A stretch of 64,000 nucleotides of DNA from Xanthomonas phaseoli pv. phaseoli. GTDB lineage: Bacteria; Pseudomonadota; Gammaproteobacteria; Xanthomonadales; Xanthomonadaceae. The notes below the pieces were generated by a model. The model searched no databases. It worked only from the letters and a program-made list of their open reading frames with translations, and had not been told where the DNA came from. Positions within the stretch are counted from its first letter, which is position 1; the number at the start of each line of letters is the position of its first letter. Shown piece after piece: positions 9,096 through 18,505 of this stretch. Both the position numbers and the translations under genes were made by a program. The stretch covers positions 1,178,001 through 1,242,000 of the forward strand of contig CP094243.1 in the NCBI GenBank assembly GCA_022749655.1, read 5' to 3'.

Positions 9096-10463
9096 ATGCG
9101 CGATACCGCCTTTGTCTCTCCCGATCAGATCCGCAGCTGGTTCGCCCAGGCGATGTCGGACATGTATCGCACCGAGGTGCCGTTGTATGGCGATCTGATG
9201 TCGCTGGTGGCGCAGGTCAACGCACAGACGCTGCAGGCCAATCCGGCGCTGGCGCAGCGGTTGCAGCGCAACGACGAGCGCGCGCGGCTGGATCTGGAAC
9301 GGCACGGCGCCATCCGTGTCGGCACGGCGGCCGAACTGGCCACCTTGCGCCGGTTGTTCGCAGTGATGGGCATGCAGCCGGTGGGCTATTACGACCTGTC
9401 GGTGGCCGGCGTGCCGGTGCATTCCACCGCGTTCCGCCCGATCGATGAGGCGGCGCTGTCGGCAAATCCGTTTCGCGTGTTCACCTCGCTGCTGCGGCTG
9501 GAACTGATCGAAGACGCCGCCCTGCGCGAACAGGCGCAGCAGATCCTGCAGCAGCGACAGATCTTTACCGCCGGCGCCTTGCAGTTGATCGAGCGCTACG
9601 AACAGCAGGGCGGGCTGGATGCCGACCAGGCACGGCAGTTCGTGGCCGAAGCGCTGGAAACCTTCCGCTGGCATGGCGATGCCACGGTGTCGTTGCCGAC
9701 CTATCGCGCGCTGAGCCAGGCGCATAAGTTGATTGCCGATGTGGTGAGCTTCCACGGCCCGCACATCAATCACCTCACGCCACGCACGTTGGACATCGAT
9801 GCGGCGCAGGAACAGATGCAACGCGCCGGCATCGATGCCAAGGCGGTGATCGAGGGGCCGCCGCGTCGGCGCGTGCCGATCCTGTTGCGGCAGACCAGTT
9901 TCAAGGCGCTGGAAGAGCCGGTGCGTTTTGTCGGCGATGACGGGCAAGCGGAACACGGCACCCATACCGCACGCTTTGGCGAGATCGAGCAGCGCGGCCT
10001 TGCCCTCACGCCAAAGGGGCGCGCGTTGTACGACGCGCTGCTGGCGCAGGCGCGCGATGCCGATGGTGCCGGCAGCACCGGCACCGATTACGCCACCCGG
10101 TTGCAGACTGCCTTCGTGGCCTTCCCCGACGACGAGGCGTTGCTGCGGCAGGAAGGGCTGGGGTATTTCCGCTATGCGCTCACCGACGCCGGCCGCGCCG
10201 ACCCCGCGCAGGTGGCCGCCATGCCGGCAGAAACGGCGATCGCGCTCGGCTTCGTCAGCGCCGACCCGATCATCTATGAAGACTTCCTGCCGGTGAGTGC
10301 GGCCGGCATTTTCCAGTCAAATCTGGGCGGTGCAGAACAGCGCGCCTACGCCGCGCACTCGAGCAAGCGCAGCTTCGAACAGGCATTGGGCGCGCAGGTG
10401 CATGACGAATTCGCGCTGTACGCGCAGCTGGAGCGCGACTCCTTGCAGGGCTTGCTGGTGTAG
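9096..10463 (+). CDS. 2-oxoadipate dioxygenase/decarboxylase (HglS family, DUF1338)
   Basis: A 455-residue DUF1338 protein. HglS of Pseudomonas putida is an Fe(II) enzyme that turns 2-oxoadipate into D-2-hydroxyglutarate in D-lysine breakdown. The likely metal ligands are seen as His in GVPVHSTAFRP, His in FHGPHINHLTPRTLDID and Glu in IYEDFLPVSAAGIF. The start at 9096 (MRDTAFVSPDQIRSWFA) matches the usual family N-terminus; about 50 residues of in-frame upstream sequence look non-coding. Length fits the family. No other lysine-catabolism gene is nearby, so the pathway assignment is by family only. Confidence 0.85.
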   Translation: MRDTAFVSPDQIRSWFAQAMSDMYRTEVPLYGDLMSLVAQVNAQTLQANPALAQRLQRNDERARLDLERHGAIRVGTAAELATLRRLFAVMGMQPVGYYDLSVAGVPVHSTAFRPIDEAALSANPFRVFTSLLRLELIEDAALREQAQQILQQRQIFTAGALQLIERYEQQGGLDADQARQFVAEALETFRWHGDATVSLPTYRALSQAHKLIADVVSFHGPHINHLTPRTLDIDAAQEQMQRAGIDAKAVIEGPPRRRVPILLRQTSFKALEEPVRFVGDDGQAEHGTHTARFGEIEQRGLALTPKGRALYDALLAQARDADGAGSTGTDYATRLQTAFVAFPDDEALLRQEGLGYFRYALTDAGRADPAQVAAMPAETAIALGFVSADPIIYEDFLPVSAAGIFQSNLGGAEQRAYAAHSSKRSFEQALGAQVHDEFALYAQLERDSLQGLLV

Positions 10464-10510
10464 CGCGCTGCGCGCCGTATTGCACTGCGCTGTGACGGCC
10501 TCGTTGCACC

Positions 10511-10903
10511 TCAGCCTGGCATACGGCTGCTATGGAAGACCTGCCACACGTGGCGTCCGGGCGGCAAACCCATGTTGATCCATGAAGCCATCATGCTTCG
10601 CGGCGCTGTGCACCTGCCTACCGGCCACACGCGTTTTGCTCACCAACGCATCCACCTCGGCGCGCCCACCGCCGACGCAGTAATGGTTTCTGCGGCATTG
10701 GCCATGTCGCAGATGCCTTGATGGCTGAAGCCCCGAAAGAACGGTTTGACCGGCACCATCGCGAAGATGTGCTCGCCCAGACTCAGGCAGGTGGCGTTCG
10801 CATCGGTGTAGGCGGGATTGAAGGTAAAGCCCATGACGGTGAAGAAGGCAACCGAGCGCGGTAGCAACTCGACCGGCAGGTTGACCAAAACGTGCGTGGT
10901 CAT
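10511..10903 (-). pseudogene. VOC/glyoxalase-like protein, broken by several frameshifts
   Basis: Opens MTTHVLVNLPVELLPRSVAFF, a VOC domain of the kind often annotated as glyoxalase or extradiol dioxygenase-like, and runs in frame through GEHIFAMVPVKPFFRGFSHQ. Near 10671-10680 the frame is lost; the next segment (RAEVDALVSKTRVAGRQVHS) is in a second frame. Around 10555-10566 it shifts again to give HVWQVFHSSRMPG and a stop at 10511. At least three single-base deletions would have to be repaired to get one protein of about 131 aa. It could be a decayed gene or repeated sequencing error. It begins 30 bp after the stop of the next VOC gene, so the two probably form an operon. Confidence 0.6.
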
Positions 10904-10933
10904 GCCGCGGTGCCCTGCGGCGTGGCGCGTTGG

Positions 10934-11362
10934 TCAGGCGCTCCGGTCACGGCCGTTGACCAGCCATTGGATGCCGAAGCGGTCGGTGCACATGCCGAAG
11001 CCTTCTGCCCAGAAGGTCTGGCCGAACGCCATCTGCACCTGACCGCCCTCGGCCAATGCCGTATACGCGCGTTCGGCCTCAAGGTTATCGTCGAAACCGA
11101 GCCCGACCGACACCGGTCTGGCGCCCTCCAACTGCTGGCCCGGCGGCATGTCCGAGCCCATCAGCAAGGGGCCATTCGGCCCAGCGAGGGTCACGTGCAT
11201 CACCAGGTCGGTTGCCGCAGCGTCGATCGACATGTCAGATCCCGCTTGCGGGGGCATCTGTGCGTACGTCGTCAACATCAGTTCGCCGCCCAGCACCTGT
11301 TGGTAGTGCGCGAATGCTGCGCGGCAGGTGCCTTCGAAATACAGGTAGGGTGTGACTTGCAC
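10934..11362 (-). CDS. PhnB-like VOC family protein
   Basis: A 142-residue protein of the PhnB/DUF3225-like VOC group: YLYFEGTCRAAFAHYQQVLGGELM, then LMGSDMPPGQQLEG, and a C-terminal GMCTDRFGIQWLVNG. I use the GTG at 11362, which has AGAGGA nine bases upstream and starts directly on the first VOC strand; an ATG-led extension to 11500 looks non-coding. The usual metal-binding His at the first position is replaced by Tyr/Gly context (TPYLYFEG), as in other PhnB-like proteins. Function is unknown. Confidence 0.75.
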   Translation of the reverse strand: MQVTPYLYFEGTCRAAFAHYQQVLGGELMLTTYAQMPPQAGSDMSIDAAATDLVMHVTLAGPNGPLLMGSDMPPGQQLEGARPVSVGLGFDDNLEAERAYTALAEGGQVQMAFGQTFWAEGFGMCTDRFGIQWLVNGRDRSA

Positions 11363-11892
11363 CGGGCAGTCCTCTGGAAGCACGTGAGCGATACAGCGCG
11401 GATTGCTGCGTGCGGTCCTGTCGAGACGAAGCCGATGCAGTCGGCCATCAGGTCCGGGCGCAGTGCGGGGTCGATGCGTCATGCCCGAGTGGGCAGGCAC
11501 CGTAACCAGCGCAGCCTACCGTCCAGCGCGAACAGGTGCATTAGTCGCGATCGTTTGGAGCCGCCGGCAACCAGCCGGAGCACCTGGCAGTTGCCGGTAC
11601 GCCCATGCGTGGGCAAAGCCACGCATGGGCTTGCCTGCACGGGCGCCGCAGGATCAGACCACGTACCGCTGTACGCACGAACACGTCCGCATTGTCGGCC
11701 CTGAATGCACCGAGAGCAGCCGAAACAATGGCGATCAGTTGTCAGGCGCGGGTGGCACACCGCAATGGCGTGTACGCGCCGGCACATGCCGATTCCGATC
11801 ACCGGCCGCGCCCACCGAGTGCTGAGCGCGATCTTTGCCAGCTGCTCCAACAGGCCGCACTGCCCGGCAATGCGGCCGATGCTTGCGAAACC
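11363..11892. other. Gene-poor interval (530 bp)
   Basis: Between the end of the efflux operon and the start of a VOC operon, both on the minus strand. Open frames here have poor codon bias and no recognisable motif. The only clear structure is the perfect hairpin at 11601-11630, listed separately. Confidence 0.4.
11601..11630. repeat. Perfect 12-bp inverted repeat (hairpin)
   Basis: GCCCATGCGTGG (11601-11612) and CCACGCATGGGC (11619-11630) around a 6-base loop. There is no adjoining T-run on either strand. It lies about 260 bp beyond the mdtC-like stop; it may be a REP-like element or a mRNA 3'-end stabiliser rather than a classic terminator. Confidence 0.6.
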
Positions 11893-14800
11893 TCAGTGCG
11901 CTTGGGCGGCCGGGCGACGCGCCGCTGCGCGTTCTGCACGGCGCGCGCGCGCACGTGCGCGACGCGCCTTCCAGCGCTCGCTCAGGCACGAGAAGATCAC
12001 GTATAGCGCCGGGGTGCTGAGCAGGGTCAGGCTCTGCGAGAACACCAGCCCGCCGATCATCGCGATACCCAGCGGGCGACGCAGCTCCGAGCCCTCGCCC
12101 AGGCCCACCGCCAGCGGCACGGCGGCCAGGATCGCCACCATCGTGGTCATCATGATCGGGCGGAAGCGCACGATCGAAGCCTCGCGTGCGGCTGCGCGCG
12201 CATCCATGCCATGCACGCGCTGCGCCACCAGCGCGAAATCGATCATCATGATGGCGTTTTTCTTGACGATGCCGATCAGCAGCACCAGCGCGATCATCGA
12301 GATCACCGACAGTTCGGTGTTGGTGATGAACAACGCCAGCAGCGCGCCCACGCCGGCGGCCGGCAAGGTGGACAGGATGGTCACCGGATGCATCAGGCTC
12401 TCGTAGAGCATGCCCAGCACGATGTAGACGGTGAGCACCGCGGCCAGCAGCAGGATGCCCATCGAATTGGGACTGAGCTGCACGTTGAAGCTGTCGTCGC
12501 CACTGAGGCGGATGCCGTCGGGCATGCGCAGGCCCTCCACGGTGGATTTGATGATCAAGTCCGCCTCGCCCGTGCTGACGCCCGGCGCCAGGTTGTAGCT
12601 CAGATCCATCGTGGTGTACTGGTTTTCGTGGATGATCTGCGGCGGCGCCAGGCCCGGTACCTGGGTGGCGACCGCGGTGATCGGCACCATCTGGCCGGCA
12701 CGGTTGGGCACGAAGATCTGATCCAGCGCCTTGGGGTGGCGGTCTGCGACGGCAATGCATTGACCACCACGCTGTACTGATTGAGATCGGAATAGATGGT
12801 GGAAATGGAGCGCTGGCCGAACGCGCCATACAGCGCCCCATCGATGGCGCCCACCGAGATGCCCAGGCGCGCCGCCTTGGCGCGGTCGATCACGATGTTC
12901 TGGCGCAGGCCGGCGGTATCCACGTCGGTACCGACATCGCGCAGGTGCGGGTTCTTTTTCAGCGCAGCCTGCAGTTTGGGAAGCCATTCCTGCAGCTGCG
13001 CCAGATCGTTGCCCTGCAGCGACACGCGGTATTGCGCGCCCTGGCTGGTGCCGCCGCCGCCGTCGCTGGGCAGGTCCTGGATCGCCCGCAGGCGCAGATC
13101 CAGGTCCGGGTAACGGTCGGCCTTGGCGCTCAGGCGCGCGACCACTTCGGCGGTGGTGTCGCGACGGCCCTCATCGCGCTTCTTGAGCTCGATATTGAAC
13201 GATGCGCTGGAGCCCTGACGGCCGGAGCCCAGGCGTGCGCCGACGGTTTTCACCGCCGGGTCGGCCATCAGCATGTCGGTGATGCGGCGCTGGCGGCTGA
13301 CCATGTCGGCGAACGACACCGCGGCGCTGGAATTGGCGCGGCCCCAGATCAGGCCGGTGTCCTGCGCGGGAAACGAGCCCTTCTTGACCGCACTGCCCAG
13401 GAAGATGGTGGCGGCAATCAGCAATAACGGCGTCAACGACAGCAGGAGGGCGTGGCGCAGCGAGAAATCCAGCGCCACCGTGTACACGCGCAGCATGCGT
13501 TCGTGCATGCGGTCCAGCCAGGCGCCGAAACGGCCGGGTTTTTCAGGCTCGGCGTGCGGCGACAGGAAACGGCTGCACAGCGCCGGTGTCAAAGTCAGCG
13601 ACACCAGCATCGACACCACGATCGCCGCCACCAACGTCACGGTGAACTCGCGGAAGAACGCACCGATCATGCCGCTGGCGAACAGCATCGGGATGAACAC
13701 CGCCACCAGCGAGGCGGTGATGGAGACGATGGTGAACCCGATCTCGCGCGCACCGGCCAACGCCGCGTCCAGGCGCGACATGCCTTCGTCCAGATGGCGC
13801 ATGACGTTTTCGATCACCACGATCGCATCGTCGACCACGAAGCCAATCGCAATGACCAACGCCAGCAGGCTGAGGTTGTTCAAGGTGAAGCCGAGCACGT
13901 ACATCACCAGCGCCGAGCCGGCCAGCGACAGCGGCACGGTGACAGCGGCGATCAGGGTGGGCGCCAGCCGGCGCAGGAACAGCGCCATGGTCAGGATCAC
14001 CATCGCCAGGCTGATCATCAGCGTGGCCTGCACCTCGTGCAGCGAGGCGCGAATGGTGGGTGTGCGGTCGAAGTAGGGCGTGAGCGTGGTGCCGGGCTGC
14101 AGATAGCTACGCAGTTCGGGAATCTGCGCCTTCACCTGGTCGACGGTTTCGACGATGTTGGCGCCGGCGCAGGTGAAGGCGTACATCACCACCGCCGGTT
14201 TGCCGTCGAACCAGGCGGCTTGATAGGCATCCTGCTGGCCGTCGTAAACGGTGGCCACATCGCCCAGGCGCACGATGCGCCCGTTGGACTGGGTGGAGAT
14301 CGCCAACTGCGCAAAATCGGCGGCTTTGGACACCGAATCGTTGGAGATGATGGCCATGGTGGTGTTGCCGTCGGACAGGAATCCGGTCGGCGAAGTCACA
14401 TTGGCCGCGCGCACCGCATTGCGCAGATCGTCCGGTGTCAGGCCCAGTGCATTGAGTGCGCGCAGGTCCACGTCCACGCGTACTGCCGGGGTGGATGCCC
14501 CGGCAATGTCCACCGAGCTGATGCCGGTGATCTGGCGCAGCCGCTGCGCCAACAGCGAATCGGCCACGTTGTAGAGCTCATCGGCCGATTGCGTCTCCGA
14601 GGTCAACGCGATGGCGATCACCGGGTCGTCGTTCGGGTTGGCCTTGAGTACATCGGCGTTCCGAGCCCGGAGGGCAGGTCCGATTGCGATGCGTTGATCG
14701 CGGTCTGGATGTCCTGCGCGGCCGAATCGATGTTGCGGCTGCTCTGGAACACCAGTACGACCAGGCTGCTGCTCTCCGAGCTGGACGAGCGCATGCGGTC

Positions 14801-15031
14801 GATCCCGGGCAACTGGCCCAGGTGACGTTCCAGCGGCGCGGTGACGGTGGAGGCCATGGTGCTGGCGTCGGCACCGGATTGGGTGGCGTGCACGAAGATG
14901 ATCGGAATCTGGATGTTCGGCAGCGCCGCCACACCCAGCCGCAGGTAGCACATCAATCCGATCACGAACAAACCGATCGCCAGCAGCGAGGTGCCGATCG
15001 GGCGCTTGATGAAGGGCGCGGAGATGTTCAT
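11893..15031 (-). CDS. mdtC: RND efflux pump inner-membrane subunit, MdtC-like (two frameshifts)
   Basis: Second RND permease of the operon, about 1046 aa when repaired. It starts MNISAPFIKRPIGTSLLAIG, the usual first helix. The proton-relay acids are in IAIGFVVDDAIVVIENV and the lysine in GIVKKNAIMMIDFA. The frame breaks at about 14661-14666 (PSGLRNADVLKANP is lost) and in the G-run at 12733-12736 (TATPKALDQIF is lost); both look like single missing bases. Large periplasmic loops and twelve membrane segments follow the AcrB plan. MdtB and MdtC usually form a mixed trimer. The C-terminus is Arg/Ala-rich. The mdtC symbol rests on operon structure; substrate range is unknown. Confidence 0.85.
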
Positions 15032-15043
15032 GGGTGTGGTGCC

Positions 15044-15071
15044 GGGAATCGGGAATCGGGATTCGGGAATT
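15044..15071. repeat. Heptanucleotide tandem repeat (GGGAATC-type, 4 units)
   Basis: Four consecutive 7-base units, GGGAATC, GGGAATC, GGGATTC, GGGAATT, in the 133-bp spacer between the mdtB-like stop and the mdtC-like start, 13 bases upstream of the mdtC ATG. The same unit recurs at 21329-21349. It lies where a ribosome-binding site for mdtC would be, so unit number could affect its translation; that is inference. Confidence 0.8.
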
Positions 15072-15164
15072 GGTAAAGGCAACAGCCAGCGCGGCCTCCA
15101 CGCGTGCGTGTGGGCAGGCGATGCCGTGGGCAGGCAGAGCGATCAGCGAAGACGTCAGCAGTCG

Positions 15165-18100
15165 TCATGCCGATCGCTCCGAGGTGGATGCCGGGGTTGC
15201 GCCGTCATGGCGCGCTGCGCGGCGCGCACGCCATGCGCGCAGGCGCTCGCCGGCGCGTTCCATGTACAGATAGATCACCGGGGTGGTGTACAGCGTGACC
15301 AGCTGCGACAGCAGCAGGCCGCCGACGATCGCAATGCCCAGCGGGCGGCGCAGTTCCGAGCCGATGCCGGTGCCCAGCGCCAGCGGCAACGCGCCCAGCA
15401 TGGCGGCAGCGGTGGTCATCATGATCGGGCGGAAGCGCAGCAGGCAGGCGCGCCGGATCGCATCGTGCGCAGTCGTCCCTTCGCGGCGTGCGTCGATGGC
15501 GAAGTCGATCATCATGATGGCGTTCTTCTTGACGATGCCGATCAGCAGCACGATGCCGACGATGCCGTCCACCGACAGGCTCAGCCCGCACATCATCAGC
15601 GCCAGCAACGCACCGACACCGGCCGGCGGCAACGTGGAGATGATGGTCAACGGATGGATGTAGCTTTCGTACAACACGCCCAGCACGATGTAGATCACCA
15701 CGATCGAGGCCAGCAGCAGCCACACGATGTCGGTCTGGCTGCCGGTGAATTCGGCGGCCTTGCCGACGAACTGCGCATGCACCTGGGTCGGAATCTTGAG
15801 TTCTTCGCGCGCCTTTTCGATCGCCGCCACCGCCTGCGACAACGAATGCCCCGGCGCCAGGTTGAACGAGATGGTGATGGCCGGCAGCTGCTGCTGGTGG
15901 CTCACCACCAACGGCGTGTTGGTGACCTTGGCTTCGGCCAGCGCGGCCAGCGGAATGATGCTGCCGGCACCGACCACGATGCCGGTGTTCTGCGCGCCTA
16001 CGCCGGTGGCAGTGGACGAGTTGGACGAGGTGACCTGGCCGAAGCTGGTGGCGTTGGTGCCGGTGAGCGCGCCACTGCCGTTGCTGGCCACCGCCAGCTG
16101 GTTCATCAAGGCGGTGCTGGTGCGGAATTCCGGCGCCACTTCCAGCACGACGCGGTACTGATTGAGCTCGGTGAAGATGGTGGAGATCTGGCGCTGGCCG
16201 AAGGAGTCGTACAGCGTGTCGTCGATGGTCTGCATCGGCACGCCGAGCATGCTGGCCTTGTCGCGGTCGATGCTCAGTTCCAGCGCACGCCCCTGGTTGG
16301 CCAGGTTGTTGTCCACGTCCGCCAGCTCGGGCAACTTGCGCATTGCCTCGGTCATGCGCCCGGCCCAGGTGGCCAGCTCGCTGCTGTCGACGTCCGAGAT
16401 CGAATACTGGTATTCGGTCGCGGCTACCCGCGTGTCCAGGGTGACGTCCTGCACCGGCTTGAGGAACAAGGCCACGCCCGGAATGCCGGCCACTGCGTTC
16501 TGCAGGCGCGGCAGCACCTCGTCCAGGCCCTCGCGGTCGCCGCGCGTCTTCAGCACAATCGACAGCTGGCCCTGGTTGAGCGTGGGGTTCATGGTGCCGG
16601 CGCCGATGAAGGCTGCCACGCCGGTCACCGCCGGGTCCTTGCGCAACGCGGCGGCCACCGCCTGGGTGCGTTGCTCCATCTGCGGGAACGCCACGTTCTG
16701 GTCGGCCTGCACCACACCGGTGATCAGCCCGGTGTCCTGCTCGGGCAGCAAGCCCTTGGGAATGGCCACATACAGCACCACCGTCAACGCCACCGCACCG
16801 ATCGCCACGGCCAGGGTCAGCGGTTGGTGGGCAAGCACCCAGTCCAGGCTGCGCTCATAGGCGCCCACGGTGCGCGTCCACAGGTTGGTCTTGCCGGCCG
16901 CGCTCGCGCGCTCGTGCGCGTCTTCGCCTTCGGGCAAGGCATCGGGCTTGAGCAGGTAGGCGCACATCATCGGCGTCAACGTCAGCGACACCAGCATTGA
17001 GATGACCACTGCAATCGACAGCACCCACGCAAACTCGTGGAATAACCGACCGGTGACGCCCGGCATCAACAGCAGCGGCAGGAACACCGCCACCAGCGAC
17101 ACGGTCAGCGACAACACGGTGAAGCCGATCTGCTTGGCGCCGATTTCGGCCGCTTCCGGCCCGCTCTTGCCCTGTTCGATGTAGCGCACGATGTTCTCGA
17201 TCATCACGATCGCATCGTCGACCACGAACCCGGTCGCCACCACCAGCGCCATCAGCGACAGGTTGTCCAGCGACATGCCGGCGAAGGCCATCACCCCGAA
17301 GGTGCCGGCCAGCGACAACGGCACCGCCACCGAGGGAATGATGGTGGCCCACAGCCGGCGCAGGAACACGAAGATCACCGCCACCACCAGCGCGATGGTC
17401 AGCACCAGGGTGAACTTCACCTCATGCACCGAGGCGCGGATGGTTTCGGTGCGGTCGGAGAACACCTCCAGATGCACATCGGCCGGCAACACCGATCGCA
17501 GCTGCGGCAGGATGTTGCGGATCTGCTCCACCGTCTGCACGATGTTGGCGCCGGGCTGGCGGCGGATCTCCAGCAGCACCGCCTGTTTGCCGTCGGCCCA
17601 GGCGGCAAGCTGATCGTTCTCCACCCCATCGACCACGTTGGCCACGTCGGCAAGCCGCACCGGGCGGCCGTCCTTGTAGCTGATGATGGTCTCGCGGTAC
17701 TGCGCCGCGTCGGTGAGCTGGTCGTTGGTGCCGATGCTGTAGGACTGGGTCTTGCCGTTGAGCGAGCCCTTGGGCGCACTGACGTTGGTCTGGGTCAGCG
17801 CGCTGCGCAGCGACTCCATGGTCAGGCCCATGTTCGATAGCTGCGCCGGGTTGACCTGGATGCGCACCGCAGGGCGCACGTTGCCGGCGATCGACACCAG
17901 GCCCACGCCCGGCACCTGCGACAGGCGCTGGGCCAGGATCGCATCGGCATAGCGGTTGACCTCGCGCAGCGGCAGCGAATCGGAGGTGAGCTTGAGCGTG
18001 AGAATCGCCGCATCGGCCGGATTGACCCGGTTATAGACCGGCTGGTACGGCAGCGAAGAGGGCAGGGTGGCCTGGCGGATCGCCGCCTGCACATCCTGCG

Positions 18101-18413
18101 AGGCGATATCGATATCGCGCTCCATCGAGAACTGCAGAATGATGGTGGACAGGCCCGCCGACGAATCGGAGGTCATCATCTGCAGGCCGGAGATCTGCCC
18201 GAACTGGCGCTCCAGCGGCGTGGTGACCAGCGAGGCCATGGTGGTCGCATTGGCGCCGGGATACTGGGTGGTGACGACCAGGCTGGGCGCGTCGATTTCC
18301 GGCAATGCCGAGACCGGTAATTGACGGTAGCCCAGGATGCCCAGCAGCAGGACGCCGGCCATCAACAACGAAGTGGCGATCGGGCGGCGGATGAAGATGG
18401 TCGAAAAGCCCAC
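15165..18413 (-). CDS. mdtB: RND efflux pump inner-membrane subunit, MdtB-like
   Basis: An intact 1082-residue RND permease that starts at GTG 18413 (GFSTIFIRRPIATSLLMAG) with AAGGA upstream; the frame is open further upstream but that part is non-coding. Key residues are in VVATGFVVDDAIVMIENI (proton-relay Asp pair) and GIVKKNAIMMIDFA (Lys). Pump loops such as VTTPLERQFGQISGL are conserved. A Ser/Thr/Gly-rich insertion (TSFGQVTSSNSSTATGVG) sits at about residues 780-800 in the second periplasmic loop. It lies 92 bp after the adaptor gene and is co-transcribed. The MdtBC assignment is from the two-permease arrangement. Confidence 0.9.
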   Translation of the reverse strand: MGFSTIFIRRPIATSLLMAGVLLLGILGYRQLPVSALPEIDAPSLVVTTQYPGANATTMASLVTTPLERQFGQISGLQMMTSDSSAGLSTIILQFSMERDIDIASQDVQAAIRQATLPSSLPYQPVYNRVNPADAAILTLKLTSDSLPLREVNRYADAILAQRLSQVPGVGLVSIAGNVRPAVRIQVNPAQLSNMGLTMESLRSALTQTNVSAPKGSLNGKTQSYSIGTNDQLTDAAQYRETIISYKDGRPVRLADVANVVDGVENDQLAAWADGKQAVLLEIRRQPGANIVQTVEQIRNILPQLRSVLPADVHLEVFSDRTETIRASVHEVKFTLVLTIALVVAVIFVFLRRLWATIIPSVAVPLSLAGTFGVMAFAGMSLDNLSLMALVVATGFVVDDAIVMIENIVRYIEQGKSGPEAAEIGAKQIGFTVLSLTVSLVAVFLPLLLMPGVTGRLFHEFAWVLSIAVVISMLVSLTLTPMMCAYLLKPDALPEGEDAHERASAAGKTNLWTRTVGAYERSLDWVLAHQPLTLAVAIGAVALTVVLYVAIPKGLLPEQDTGLITGVVQADQNVAFPQMEQRTQAVAAALRKDPAVTGVAAFIGAGTMNPTLNQGQLSIVLKTRGDREGLDEVLPRLQNAVAGIPGVALFLKPVQDVTLDTRVAATEYQYSISDVDSSELATWAGRMTEAMRKLPELADVDNNLANQGRALELSIDRDKASMLGVPMQTIDDTLYDSFGQRQISTIFTELNQYRVVLEVAPEFRTSTALMNQLAVASNGSGALTGTNATSFGQVTSSNSSTATGVGAQNTGIVVGAGSIIPLAALAEAKVTNTPLVVSHQQQLPAITISFNLAPGHSLSQAVAAIEKAREELKIPTQVHAQFVGKAAEFTGSQTDIVWLLLASIVVIYIVLGVLYESYIHPLTIISTLPPAGVGALLALMMCGLSLSVDGIVGIVLLIGIVKKNAIMMIDFAIDARREGTTAHDAIRRACLLRFRPIMMTTAAAMLGALPLALGTGIGSELRRPLGIAIVGGLLLSQLVTLYTTPVIYLYMERAGERLRAWRARRAARHDGATPASTSERSA

Positions 18414-18505
18414 GGGGGTGTCCTTGCTGAAGACGTCAGGCGAAGCCGGCGCATGCAACGCCGGCGCACATCGGCGACGGAAGTTCCGTCGCCGGTGGTC
18501 GAGAG

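Noticed and set aside
13452..17000. Long plus-strand open frames (457 and 669 codons) opposite the efflux genes
   Set aside because: They are antisense shadows of mdtC and mdtB, rich in His/Arg/Gln with no domain; high-GC codon use opens such frames.
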